Position numbers and translations under genes: made by a program. From contig DEHZ01000004.1 of the NCBI GenBank assembly GCA_002352205.1, positions 84,802 to 148,801 of the forward strand: 64,000 nucleotides of DNA. The letters run 5' to 3'. Numbering within the stretch: the first letter of the stretch is position 1; every line of letters begins with the position of its first letter. The stretch is from Flavobacterium sp. UBA2787. GTDB lineage: Bacteria; Bacteroidota; Bacteroidia; Flavobacteriales; Flavobacteriaceae. Positions 47,662-55,581 of the stretch are shown piece by piece. Under the pieces are notes generated by a model. The model saw only the letters and a list, made by a program, of their open reading frames with translations, was not told where the DNA came from and searched no databases.

Positions 47662-48222
47662 TTATTTTATCATCTTTCGAAAAAATTTAATTCCCACAAA
47701 GAAAATAAAAAGCACTAGAACAAATGCTATAATTGGTATAAAAATGGAGGCGAACGACATGACTGTTGCTGTTCCGGTTTCAACGGTGGAAACAATCGGG
47801 TTTCCAAGTCCGCCCGTGGTTGTGGTTGAAGTTAACCGTGTTGCTGCTGTGGCTGAATTGATTGCTGCAGCTGTTCCCCCACCGGCAATAATGGCTAAAG
47901 CCCACGTAAATAGCGGACTCAAATCAACCAACGTAGAAGCCATGACAGCCGTTCCGGCAATGGCTGCTAAAGGAATAGCAATTGTGTCTAAAATATTGTC
48001 TACAAAAGGAATGTAATAGGCTAAAACTTCAAACATCATAGCAATTCCAAGTGCAATTAATGCCGGTGTTTCGCCAAGCCAACTCCACGAATCATTCACA
48101 GGAATCCAATTCAAATGAGAAGCCAAACTCAATATAAAAAGGGGTACAAAAACGCGGAATCCGGCTGAGGCTGCCAATCCAATTCCGAGACAAATGCTTA
48201 TAATAGTTTCTATGGATATCAT
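47662..48222 (-). CDS. DUF4126 family membrane protein
   Basis: A 186-residue inner-membrane protein. The opening SIETIISICLGIGLAASAGFRVFVPLFILSLASHL is the signature of DUF4126, a region with two close membrane helices. Further helices lie at about 55-75 (ALIALGIAMMFEVLAYYIPF), 78-100 (ILDTIAIPLAAIAGTAVMAS), 105-125 and 157-180 (FASIFIPIIAFVLVLFIFFVGIKFF). GGGTAAAINSATAATRL forms a conserved glycine/alanine loop. Function is unknown. It is 9 nt from the helicase stop and shares its strand, so one transcript is likely. Confidence 0.9.
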   Translation of the reverse strand: MISIETIISICLGIGLAASAGFRVFVPLFILSLASHLNWIPVNDSWSWLGETPALIALGIAMMFEVLAYYIPFVDNILDTIAIPLAAIAGTAVMASTLVDLSPLFTWALAIIAGGGTAAAINSATAATRLTSTTTTGGLGNPIVSTVETGTATVMSFASIFIPIIAFVLVLFIFFVGIKFFRKMIK

Positions 48223-48231
48223 AGTTCAAAT

Positions 48232-49653
48232 TTATTCAAAATTTTCGTCTTTATAACCAATTAGATACAATTTCTCTTTGGCTCGCGTGATGGCGGTGTA
48301 CAACCATCGAATATAATCTCGATCTACTCCATCAGGCAAATACGGTTGTTCTACAAAAACGGTATTCCACTGACCACCTTGCGATTTGTGACAAGTTATG
48401 GCGTATGAAAATTTGACTTGCAAAGCATTGAAATATTCATTTTCCTTCACCTTTTGCACTTGTTTATATTTTGGTCCTTCATTTTCATAATCTTGCAATA
48501 CTTCCTGATACAAGCGGTTGGATTCTTCATACGTCAATGATGGTGAAACACTTGTAACTGTATCCAACAACAAAATGGTTTCAAACGGTTTTTGGTTCGG
48601 ATAATCGACCATTCTGATTTTTACTTTTGCAAATTTGAATCCGTATAATTCTTGAATTTTATGAATTTCGAGTATTTCAACAATATCTCCATTGGCAATA
48701 AATCCGGCTTCATCGGTTTCTTTTAACCAAAAATAATTGTTTTTTACCACCATCATAAAATCCCCGGCAGATAAATCGCTCTCGCGGAAAAGAATGGTAT
48801 TCCTAATTTGTTGATTATATTGATTAGCTCGTTTGTTAGTTCGCACGATGAAAGCGGTTTCCTCCATCCCATCCTTACTGTAAGCGGTATTAATAGCATC
48901 TTGAATATCATATCCATCGGTTAAACGCACGATATCCTTGAATCCTTTTACATTAAATTGAAAGGAATCGATAAAATGATTTTTCAAAATTTCTCTGAGT
49001 AAAGTCGCATTATATAAAATTCCCGAATTTTCTTCTTGACGCATAACTTCATCCAACTCAATATGAAGCACTTCTTTATTATAATACGTTACTAAGGTTT
49101 CAATATTCAAAGCAGGACTTACATCTAAATGAACGGGTGGTAGCTGAGCTGTATCTCCCAATAAAATCATTTTACAATTTTCTCCTGAATAAACATAACT
49201 CATCAAATCATCCAAAAGCGAATTGCTGTCCATTGATTTTGAATCGGTATTTACATCCGAAATCATCGAACTTTCATCTACAATAAAAATCGTGTTTTTA
49301 TGTTTATTAATTTGTCTTGTAAAAGAAACACCTCCTGAAGGATTTTTTTTGGGAAAATAAATTTTTTTATGAATAGTGAAAGCCGGTTTGCCCGAATAAT
49401 TGGCAATCACTTTTGCTGCCCGACCCGTTGGAGCTAACAACACATATTTTTTGTTTACAGAGATTAAGTTTTCAACTAAAGTAGAAATCAATGTAGTTTT
49501 ACCCGTTCCTGCATATCCTTTTAAAACAAAAAGTTCGTTAGAATCTGAATTTGTGGCGAAATTGGCTACCTTTTCAAAAAAAATAGTTTGTTTTAAAGTG
49601 GGATTAAATGGGAATGATTTTTGTAAGATACTGTAAAACAGAGATGAATTCAT
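48232..49653 (-). CDS. SF1B helicase (Dda/RecD-like)
   Basis: A 473-residue ATP-dependent DNA helicase. Motifs in order: Walker A LKGYAGTGKTTLI (about residues 43-55), APTGRAAKV (Ia), the Walker B IFIVDESSMI (about 123-132), the motif III GDTAQLPPV, TNKRANQYNQ (IV), and AITCHKSQGGQWNTVFV (V) with WLYTAITRAKEKLYLIGY (VI). It lacks the extended N-terminus of RecD2 and is closer in size to T4 Dda or small Pif1-like proteins. It likely acts in replication-fork or recombination repair. It stands at the head of the run with the DUF4126 gene. Confidence 0.93.
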   Translation of the reverse strand: MNSSLFYSILQKSFPFNPTLKQTIFFEKVANFATNSDSNELFVLKGYAGTGKTTLISTLVENLISVNKKYVLLAPTGRAAKVIANYSGKPAFTIHKKIYFPKKNPSGGVSFTRQINKHKNTIFIVDESSMISDVNTDSKSMDSNSLLDDLMSYVYSGENCKMILLGDTAQLPPVHLDVSPALNIETLVTYYNKEVLHIELDEVMRQEENSGILYNATLLREILKNHFIDSFQFNVKGFKDIVRLTDGYDIQDAINTAYSKDGMEETAFIVRTNKRANQYNQQIRNTILFRESDLSAGDFMMVVKNNYFWLKETDEAGFIANGDIVEILEIHKIQELYGFKFAKVKIRMVDYPNQKPFETILLLDTVTSVSPSLTYEESNRLYQEVLQDYENEGPKYKQVQKVKENEYFNALQVKFSYAITCHKSQGGQWNTVFVEQPYLPDGVDRDYIRWLYTAITRAKEKLYLIGYKDENFE

Positions 49654-49715
49654 TTATGAAAAGTTAGGAAACTATTAAAATTCAAATATACTGATGAATT
49701 TTGTGTGAAATGCTT

Positions 49716-49743
49716 TTGAGAAAAAAAAAAAATTGTAGATTTG
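49716..49743 (+). promoter_or_regulatory. promoter of the 49772-52514 operon
   Basis: TTG at 49716-49718 and TAGATTTG at 49736-49743 with a 17-nt spacer; the start codon is 28 nt after the -7 box. Confidence 0.55.
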
Positions 49744-49771
49744 CCTTAAACTGAAATTAAAAAAAATCAAG

Positions 49772-50533
49772 ATGATTAAATTAGTTATAATTGTTGTAGT
49801 ACTTGCATTAGCCATTTTTGGAATTGTAAAATTACTGGATAAAAACACAAATACTAAATTGAAACCTGTTATTTCAATTGTATTATGGATTGTAACCTTA
49901 GTGTTTGGCTATTTAATTTACGAATCAATTCAGGATCCGATTCGATTTGACAAATTAAAAGAAAAGCGTTTTCAAGTTGCCGTAAATAAAATGTTAGATA
50001 TCAAGGCTGTTCAACAAGCCTACAAATCTATCAACGGAAAATATACTGATAATCTTGATTCGTTGATTTCGTTTATTGAAAATGAAAAGTTCACAATCAT
50101 CGAGAGAAAAGATACGTCAGTAATTGATGCAGAAAAAAATGCAGCTTATCGTATAACTGTTGGTCCTGACGGAACAGGCGGTTATTTTAAAGATATTGTT
50201 GTTACGAAAGAATTAGGAAAAGTAAGCATCAAGGATTCCTTGTTTAAAGGTTCTGACCGTTACAAAAGATTAAATGTTGTGAAAGTTGGCGACATTGAAG
50301 CTAAAATTGATTTAAAATCCGGTTTTATTAAGAAAAATGATTTGAATGTTCCTGTTTTTGAAGCAAAACTTGAGAAAGCAAAATTGTTAACAGACCAAGA
50401 TCAAGGTTTGGTTGCAAAAGAAAAGAAAGTTGTTTCAGTTGATGGAATTAATGGTGAATACATTTTATTAGGATCAATGGAAGAAGTTAGTATGTCAGGA
50501 AACTGGCCTAAAAAATATGGTAATAACGAATAG
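49772..50533 (+). CDS. hypothetical membrane protein, first gene of the DUF3822-rsmD operon
   Basis: A 253-residue inner-membrane protein with two N-terminal helices (LVIIVVVLALAIFGIVKLL, about 3-21, and PVISIVLWIVTLVFGYLIY, about 32-50). A long extracytoplasmic domain (about 55-253) follows, containing RFQVAVNKMLDIKAVQQAYKSINGKYTDNLDSLISFIE. The segment resembles the pilin-like region of type II secretion pseudopilins (AYKSINGKYT), but the protein lacks a prepilin signal. I assign no function. The ORF for DUF3822 begins inside its last 17 bp. Confidence 0.8.
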   Translation: MIKLVIIVVVLALAIFGIVKLLDKNTNTKLKPVISIVLWIVTLVFGYLIYESIQDPIRFDKLKEKRFQVAVNKMLDIKAVQQAYKSINGKYTDNLDSLISFIENEKFTIIERKDTSVIDAEKNAAYRITVGPDGTGGYFKDIVVTKELGKVSIKDSLFKGSDRYKRLNVVKVGDIEAKIDLKSGFIKKNDLNVPVFEAKLEKAKLLTDQDQGLVAKEKKVVSVDGINGEYILLGSMEEVSMSGNWPKKYGNNE

Positions 50534-51338
50534 TACAATCACCGAAAAAAGTTATAAAAAATTGTCCATTCAGGTCTCTCTGAATGGGCTTTCTTTTTGT
50601 TGCCGTGACAATCTGTCTGGGCAAATAATCTCTTTTAATAACATTGATTTTACTAAATTTCCAAAAACTTTCAGTATCGAAAACTGTTTGTGGAAATCAA
50701 TTTTAGATTATACAGATTTAACAAAATCATATGATCAAATTACGGTTTTACATGAAAACAATCTGAGCACTTTTGTTCCAAAACCGCTTTTTGATGAAGA
50801 TTATAAAGGAAGTTATCTCCAATATAATACCAAGGTGTTTGACACCGATTATTTTGCCGTTGATGAAATTGGAAAATATGAAATGATGAATGTTTATGTA
50901 CCTTACGTCAATATAAACAATTATCTTATTGATCAATTTGGTTCATTTGAATATCAACACTATAGCGGAATTTTAGTTTCAAAATTGCTTGATTTGTCTA
51001 AAAATGACGTTTCGCAAAATATGTTTGTTCATGTAACTAAAACACATTTTGAAATTATAGTTATTCAAAATCAAAAATTATTACTTTTCAATTCATTTGA
51101 ATATCAAACTGCCGAAGACTTTTTATATTATTTATTATTCACTGCTGAGCAACTACATCTTAATCCGGAATCGTTTAAATTAGTAGTTTTAGGCGATTGC
51201 ACTGAAAAAGATGCATTGTATCAAAAGGCTTATCAATATGTTAGGAATACATCTTTGTTGGATGTTTCCGATTTACAAAAATCAAATACTTTTTCGGCTC
51301 AAGAAAACAGAACCCATTTTATACTTTTTAACTCGTGA
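50517..51338 (+). CDS. DUF3822 family protein
   Basis: A 273-residue cytosolic protein of DUF3822, a family predicted to have an actin/Hsp70-like ATPase fold and found almost only in Bacteroidota next to rsmD and the coaD neighbourhood. Signatures: LSIQVSLNGLSFCCRD near the N-terminus, NYLIDQFGSFEYQHYSGIL in the middle and FNSFEYQTAEDFLYYLLFTAEQLHLNPE. The ATG at 50517 lies inside the preceding gene (17-bp overlap), and the stop overlaps the rsmD GTG. Function is unknown; synteny with an rRNA methyltransferase is conserved in my memory of the group. Confidence 0.88.
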   Translation: MVITNSTITEKSYKKLSIQVSLNGLSFCCRDNLSGQIISFNNIDFTKFPKTFSIENCLWKSILDYTDLTKSYDQITVLHENNLSTFVPKPLFDEDYKGSYLQYNTKVFDTDYFAVDEIGKYEMMNVYVPYVNINNYLIDQFGSFEYQHYSGILVSKLLDLSKNDVSQNMFVHVTKTHFEIIVIQNQKLLLFNSFEYQTAEDFLYYLLFTAEQLHLNPESFKLVVLGDCTEKDALYQKAYQYVRNTSLLDVSDLQKSNTFSAQENRTHFILFNS

Positions 51339-51919
51339 GAATCATATCCGGAAAATACAAAGGTCGCAGGCTATCACCACCCAAAAACTTACCTGTTCGA
51401 CCCACAACCGATATGAGTAAAGAAGCTTTGTTTAATATTTTGAACAATCATTTTAATTTTTCTGAACTAAAAGTTTTAGATTTATTTGCAGGAACAGGAA
51501 ATATTAGTTTTGAATTTGCTTCTCGTGGAAGTGAACCAATAGTTTCAGTTGATGCAGATTTTGGATGCATTTCTTTCATTAAAAAAATTACAACCGAATT
51601 TGAATTTAATATCACCGCCATTAAAAGTGATGTATTTAAATTTTTAGAAAAAACCAAAGGCGATTTTGACATTATTTTTGCTGATCCACCCTATGGAATG
51701 GAGCAAAAAGACTTTGAAAGAATTGTTCAGTTGGTTTTTGAAAATGAGTTAATGAATGAAGAAGGTATGATGATTATGGAGCATTCAAAACATACCAAAT
51801 TGGAACATTTAGCTCAATTTTCATTTCAAAAAAATTACGGTGGTTCTACTTTTTCTTTTTTTGAATGGGAAAATAAATCTGAGAACGATGAAAATGAAGA
51901 TGACGATAGCGAAGAATAA
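51335..51919 (+). CDS. rsmD: 16S rRNA (guanine(966)-N2)-methyltransferase
   Basis: A 194-residue SAM-dependent methyltransferase that modifies G966 of 16S rRNA in the 30S subunit. Motifs are MRIISGKYKGRRL, RPTTDMSKEALFNIL, VLDLFAGTGNISFEFASRG (SAM motif I) and FDIIFADPPYGM (catalytic DPPY, about residues 109-120). The start is GTG at 51335, overlapping the DUF3822 stop. The C-terminus is an acidic tail (SENDENEDDDSEE) not essential for the fold. The next gene starts inside it, at 51888. Confidence 0.96.
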   Translation: MRIISGKYKGRRLSPPKNLPVRPTTDMSKEALFNILNNHFNFSELKVLDLFAGTGNISFEFASRGSEPIVSVDADFGCISFIKKITTEFEFNITAIKSDVFKFLEKTKGDFDIIFADPPYGMEQKDFERIVQLVFENELMNEEGMMIMEHSKHTKLEHLAQFSFQKNYGGSTFSFFEWENKSENDENEDDDSEE

Positions 51920-52514
51920 AGCGAACTTTTTTGGTTTATTAATAATTGTTATGTTTTTCAATTCGTGCTATTTTCCAAATTATAGGTCAATTGCTGAATC
52001 AAGTTTATATGACATCAATTTTTCGGAAGGAAAATGGTTTTTAAATCATGTTACCGTAAACGGAAAAGCTTGGAATGATTTATCTACTCTAACTGAAGAA
52101 GCCCTTGCAACATGTCTTAAAGACTCGCTATATCTTAGCTACGGAAAGCGAAAAGCAGCTTATATTGTTCCGGTATTAAATGATAAAAACGCTAAAGAAC
52201 AATTAAATCTATTAAAAGCAACTAATAGTGTGGATTATGTAATTCAGGTAGTAGGTAACATTAGTGCTGATGAAATTGGAGTAATCAATATCAAGCCGCA
52301 CAAATTCAATGAGAAATCAGAAGCATCTATATCAGTTCAAGTTTATGATGTTCAAAAAGGAAAACTAATTTATTCTCATAAAACCACCGGAACAATTGAT
52401 AGCGAAAACAACAATAAAGATGTCGTTTTTGGAAAATCAATACAAACAATTTTAACAAAATGCCTGGAAAAAGAATTGAAAACACTCAAGAAAAATAGTG
52501 GTTGTGAATTATAG
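51888..52514 (+). CDS. hypothetical lipoprotein
   Basis: A 208-residue lipoprotein. The ATG at 51888 gives MKMKMTIAKNKANFFGLLIIVMFFNSCYFPNYR with lipobox FFNSC near residue 27. The next ATGs (51894, 51900) are also possible, but a GTG at 51840 is not needed. The mature part has WFLNHVTVNGKAWNDLS, VDYVIQVVGNISADEIGVI and a C-terminal amphipathic helix. The latter segment and SVQVYDVQKGKLIYSHKTTG resemble CsgG/curli-like or ABC-auxiliary lipoproteins, but weakly. It overlaps rsmD and is the last gene of the run. Confidence 0.75.
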   Translation: MKMKMTIAKNKANFFGLLIIVMFFNSCYFPNYRSIAESSLYDINFSEGKWFLNHVTVNGKAWNDLSTLTEEALATCLKDSLYLSYGKRKAAYIVPVLNDKNAKEQLNLLKATNSVDYVIQVVGNISADEIGVINIKPHKFNEKSEASISVQVYDVQKGKLIYSHKTTGTIDSENNNKDVVFGKSIQTILTKCLEKELKTLKKNSGCEL

Positions 52515-52582
52515 CAGATTTGTCTACTAAAATTCCAACCACCACTTAGACCAATTTATCAAAACTATAAGTACTAAAAACC

Positions 52583-53392
52583 TTAATTTATAATTAATTT
52601 AATTGATTTTTGTCCTTCACTACTATTCAGTTTTACAATATAAAAACCTGTAAGATCAATATCGAAAGATAAATCCGTTGATGTAGTGCTTAACGATTTT
52701 ACTAATTGTCCGGTAATCGAATAAACTGAAACATCTAATTGTGAATCAATATTATTTAAGTAAACTCTTTTGTCCTTTACATAGTAATTGATGTTAGACA
52801 ACCTTGTTTCTTGAACATTTAACAGCCATTCAGACATAGGTATTGTAGTGGTAACTGTAGCACCGTCAACTTCAATTTTATATATTCCAAAACCATTCGT
52901 TTCTGCATAAACAAATATTCTTTTTGGACCATTTGTATTATTTCCTTCTAAGATAAATGCTCCCGGATTGCTTGAATTTGGAGCACTAGCAAGAACATTT
53001 TCACCATCACTGATTAAAAGGGTTCTAGTAGATGTGTTTTGTTCTCTTGCCCATACCTTTATAGTACAATTATCTGATACATCAAAAAAGAAAAATCGCA
53101 TAGTTGGTAAAGCTCCTACTGGAACAGAACCGCCACTCATATTGGCTCTTCTGTTGGTTTGAAAACCATCCGGAAAAGTAGACGCTCCTGTTGCTTGAGA
53201 TGAAAAGTTGTTTGATGTTATATGGCCAAATCGACCTAAATCATCCACAATATCTTCTGTTCCTCCTGGTACACCGGTAAAATCATCTGGTAAAATAGTC
53301 ATGTTTGTTAAAAAGTTCCAAACTTTTGTTTGAGCATCAGATGTCATCACACATAAAAGTGTCAATAAGCTAAAGAGAAATTTTCTATTCAT
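52583..53392 (-). CDS. T9SS type A sorting domain-containing protein
   Basis: A 269-residue exported protein with signal peptide (MNRKFLFSLLTLLCVMTSDAQ). An N-terminal carbohydrate-associated beta domain follows, with KVWNFLTNMTILPDDF, DNCTIKVWAREQNTSTRTLLISDGENVL and GPKRIFVYAETNGFGIYKIEVDG. Similar domains accompany pectate-lyase-type enzymes. The C-terminal 75 residues (VQETRLSNINYYVKDKRVYL, VYSITGQLVKSL, GFYIVKLNSSEGQKSIKLIIN) are a type A T9SS signal. It therefore goes to the cell surface or medium. A GTAATCGATTAC palindrome (53410-53421) lies 18 nt upstream and is a LacI-type operator candidate, which suggests carbohydrate control. Confidence 0.9.
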   Translation of the reverse strand: MNRKFLFSLLTLLCVMTSDAQTKVWNFLTNMTILPDDFTGVPGGTEDIVDDLGRFGHITSNNFSSQATGASTFPDGFQTNRRANMSGGSVPVGALPTMRFFFFDVSDNCTIKVWAREQNTSTRTLLISDGENVLASAPNSSNPGAFILEGNNTNGPKRIFVYAETNGFGIYKIEVDGATVTTTIPMSEWLLNVQETRLSNINYYVKDKRVYLNNIDSQLDVSVYSITGQLVKSLSTTSTDLSFDIDLTGFYIVKLNSSEGQKSIKLIIN

Positions 53393-53409
53393 AATTTTAA
53401 ATTTTAAAT

Positions 53410-53421
53410 GTAATCGATTAC
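53410..53421. promoter_or_regulatory. GTAATCGATTAC palindrome, LacI-type operator candidate
   Basis: A perfect 12-bp palindrome 18 nt before the T9SS gene start on the minus strand. The shape fits LacI-family sites (often GTAATCGATTAC in Bacteroidota), usually controlling carbohydrate genes. Confidence 0.45.
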
Positions 53422-53676
53422 GTAAATTTAAAAAAATAATTTTATTTACAACATTTTTTTTACGAAATTATTTTTTATAATGATAAAATAATAACGAATC
53501 AATAATTTAAAAAACAAAAAATGGCAATTTTCTTTTTAGAATTATTTAATGAAAATGAAGAAAAAACAGTAATGGTAGTTTAAAAATTTGAATTGAAAAA
53601 TTGAAGAAAAGTGGTGATTACGATTATTTATAGCCTTCGATAACACAACACCTGATTAATATTTACAATAAAAAAA

Positions 53677-53992
53677 GCAGACCTATAAGCCGGATTCTGT
53701 ATTCGCCGAACCGAACCCTTATCATTTATCTTGTTCAATAGTTACCCATTGAATCTAGCTGCCTACCCTTCAACCTCGGACGAGTAGCCCTTATCCGCCG
53801 GAGCGGAACGTTGATTTACATGGCATTTCACCGCATAGAGTTTACCTGGTTTCACTACAGCCGAACTGTACATACTTTCTGTTGCACTTGTCCTTCTCGT
53901 CCCGAAAGACGAGAGACGGGCGTTACCCGTTATGCTACCCTGTGGTGTCCGGACTTTCCTCTCTCATTACTGAAAGCGATAAGGCGGTCTGC
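53677..53992 (-). ncRNA. rnpB: RNase P RNA, bacterial type A
   Basis: The catalytic RNA of RNase P, which matures the 5' ends of tRNAs. On the minus strand the P1 pair is GCAGACC (from 53992) with GGTCTGC at the 3' end (53677-53683). The universal core GAGGAAAGTCCGGAC (P4 and J3/4 region) is at about 53952-53966, and the conserved 3' ACAGAATCCGGCTTATAGG follows before the final P1 strand. A T run at 53671-53676 would end transcription. A TATTTTTG -7 box (53997-54004) and TTG (54027-54029) lie 5', inside the end of the neighbouring gene. Confidence 0.95.
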
Positions 53993-53996
53993 GTTG

Positions 53997-54029
53997 CAAA
54001 AATAAACTTAATAAATCATTATTGTGCAA
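53997..54029 (-). promoter_or_regulatory. promoter of rnpB
   Basis: On the minus strand TTG (54027-54029) and TATTTTTG (53997-54004) are 22 nt apart. Transcription would start at about 53991, exactly where the P1 helix begins. The promoter overlaps the last 11 bp of the DUF3667 gene. Confidence 0.6.
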
Positions 54030-54807
54030 AATCTTGCGGATTAAATTTTCCGGTTGACACCATATAAATTATCATCAATATAGCAGCTATAATAATAAAT
54101 ATAATATACAATAAAGTTAGCATGATAAGAAAAAATAATGTCTTCTTTATGAGTTGCTTTGCAGTTAAATCAAAAATTCTCTTTAGTGCAAAACAATGGT
54201 AAACTAACATAAATGTAATGGTGAGAAGAGAATAATAATAAAATTCAATTTTTAGAAATAATAAGAAAGGAATCATTAATAAAACAGAAATCGAAGATTG
54301 CGAATAAGTATAAAAGTATATCAAATTATGTTCAGCATAATTAAATTGTTTGTAATTATAAAAAACTATTTTTGAAACCAACGCTAAAAGAGGTATACTT
54401 ATAAATACGATAACACTATTATAATCATAAATACTATTCATGTATTCCTTCATGTCAAATGGAATTTTATCATTGCCTTGCATCGCTTTAAAATCAATTT
54501 CACCTAAATAACCTCTTTTCATCAAAAAAATAGAAATACCACTCAACGTTACAGCGATTATAAGATAAGTTATCGGATTAACATAGCGAACTCTTAAACC
54601 ATTCAAATATCCATTCACCACCAATTCCGGTTGAGTAAACATTGTTTTAAAAGTGGTTAGAAACTTATTGTCAAAACTTAAATAGCGTTCAGAAAATTCG
54701 TGAACTACTTTTTTTACCGTTAATTTTTCGGTGACTACTTGTGCTCCACAATTCGAGCAAAATTTATCTTCTGATAATAAAGGTTTCAGGCAATTTTTAC
54801 AGCTCAT
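54019..54807 (-). CDS. DUF3667 family membrane protein
   Basis: A 262-residue membrane protein. It begins at ATG 54807 with a zinc-ribbon (MSCKNCLKPL, FCSNCGAQV, four cysteines in CxxC pairs). A short cytosolic stretch (KKVVHEFSERYLSFDNKFLTTFKTMFTQPE) follows, which is the DUF3667 signature, then about five membrane helices, including NPITYLIIAVTLSGISIFLM, SVIVFISIPLLALVSKIV and LLIITFMLVYHCFALKRIF-like segments. Function is unknown. The ATG at 54807 is used because an upstream ATG at 54849 would add a hydrophobic stretch before the zinc ribbon. rnpB follows directly. Confidence 0.87.
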   Translation of the reverse strand: MSCKNCLKPLLSEDKFCSNCGAQVVTEKLTVKKVVHEFSERYLSFDNKFLTTFKTMFTQPELVVNGYLNGLRVRYVNPITYLIIAVTLSGISIFLMKRGYLGEIDFKAMQGNDKIPFDMKEYMNSIYDYNSVIVFISIPLLALVSKIVFYNYKQFNYAEHNLIYFYTYSQSSISVLLMIPFLLFLKIEFYYYSLLTITFMLVYHCFALKRIFDLTAKQLIKKTLFFLIMLTLLYIIFIIIAAILMIIYMVSTGKFNPQDFAQ

Positions 54808-54836
54808 GTTAAAATTTTTAACTAAAGTAAAAAAAA

Positions 54837-54852
54837 TAACTTTGTACATTTG
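54837..54852 (+). promoter_or_regulatory. two adjacent -7 elements upstream of rlmH
   Basis: TAACTTTG (54837-54844) and TACATTTG (54845-54852) abut one another. The leader to the ATG at 54867 would be 8 to 16 nt. No -33 TTG is apparent at the expected distance. Confidence 0.45.
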
Positions 54853-54866
54853 AAAAAAGTTACAAA

Positions 54867-55340
54867 ATGAACATCAAATTAATCGCTATTGGTAAGACGG
54901 ATAACAAAAATCTTCAAACGTTGATGGATGAATACCAAAAGCGATTATCGTTTTACATCAAATTTGATTTGGAAATTATTCCAGACATCAAAAACGCCAA
55001 AAATCTTTCGGAAGCTCAACAAAAAGAAAAAGAAGGCGAATTGATTTTGGGTAAATTGGCTCCTACTGACTTTTTAATTCTGTTGGATGAAAATGGAAAA
55101 TCCTTTAGCAGTGTTGAATTTGCAAATGAATTACAAAAGAAAATGAATGCCGGAATTAAAACGTTGGTTTATGTAATTGGTGGTCCGTACGGCTTTTCGG
55201 AGGCGGTTTATCAAAAAGCACAACAGCAAATTTCGCTGTCTAAAATGACTTTTTCACATCAAATGGTGCGGTTGTTTTTTATTGAACAGGTTTATAGAGG
55301 GTTTACGATTTTGAGGAATGAGCCTTATCATCATCAATAG
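54867..55340 (+). CDS. rlmH: 23S rRNA (pseudouridine(1915)-N3)-methyltransferase
   Basis: A 157-residue SPOUT-fold methyltransferase, a homodimer acting on m3-Psi1915 of assembled 70S ribosomes. The sequence shows KLIAIGKT, QTLMDEYQKRLSFYIKFDLEIIPDIK, FLILLDENGKSFSS, FVIGGPYGFSE-type SAM knot (YVIGGPYGFSEAVYQKA) and the C-terminal LSKMTFSHQMVRLFFIEQVYRGFTILRNEPYHH. Length is exact for the family. It is monocistronic. Confidence 0.97.
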   Translation: MNIKLIAIGKTDNKNLQTLMDEYQKRLSFYIKFDLEIIPDIKNAKNLSEAQQKEKEGELILGKLAPTDFLILLDENGKSFSSVEFANELQKKMNAGIKTLVYVIGGPYGFSEAVYQKAQQQISLSKMTFSHQMVRLFFIEQVYRGFTILRNEPYHHQ

Positions 55341-55486
55341 AAGTCGCTTTGCTTCTTTTCTTAAACGCAAAGAGCACGAAGAATTTCGCAAAGGACACAA
55401 TTTTTTCTCACAGAAAACAAGGAAGACACGGAATTTATACTTTGCCACAAAGGCACAAAGTCAGAAAAATTGTAACTCTACTTTAT

Positions 55487-55579
55487 GAGATCCCTCCTTC
55501 GTCGGAATAACAACATTACGTTCAAAAACTTGAAACCTGAAACTTGAAACTCGCAACCCGAAACCTTCCAACCCGAAAC
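55487..55579. repeat. compound interspersed repeat block downstream of rlmH
   Basis: GAGATCCCTCCTTCGTCGGA (related to 34182 and 34748 repeats), then TGAAACCTGAAACTTGAAAC (related to about 31410), then ACTCGCAACCCGAAACCTTC (GCAACCC family, 55548-55579). Upstream at about 55360-55440 is the CGCAAAGAGCACGAAG repeat. The block ends just before the convergent lipoprotein gene's stop. Confidence 0.65.
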
Positions 55580-55581
55580 GT

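Noticed and set aside
53521-53583. 20-codon frame MAIFFLELFNENEEKTVMVV
   Set aside because: Too short, no promoter or neighbour supports it, and the region is very AT-rich.
53811-54067. Short plus-strand frames of about 60 residues
   Set aside because: They lie on the antisense strand of rnpB and have no gene-like features.
55360-55440. Possible RNA gene or CRISPR-like repeats after rlmH
   Set aside because: The CGCAAAG and CACAAAG units are decayed interspersed repeats without regular spacers.
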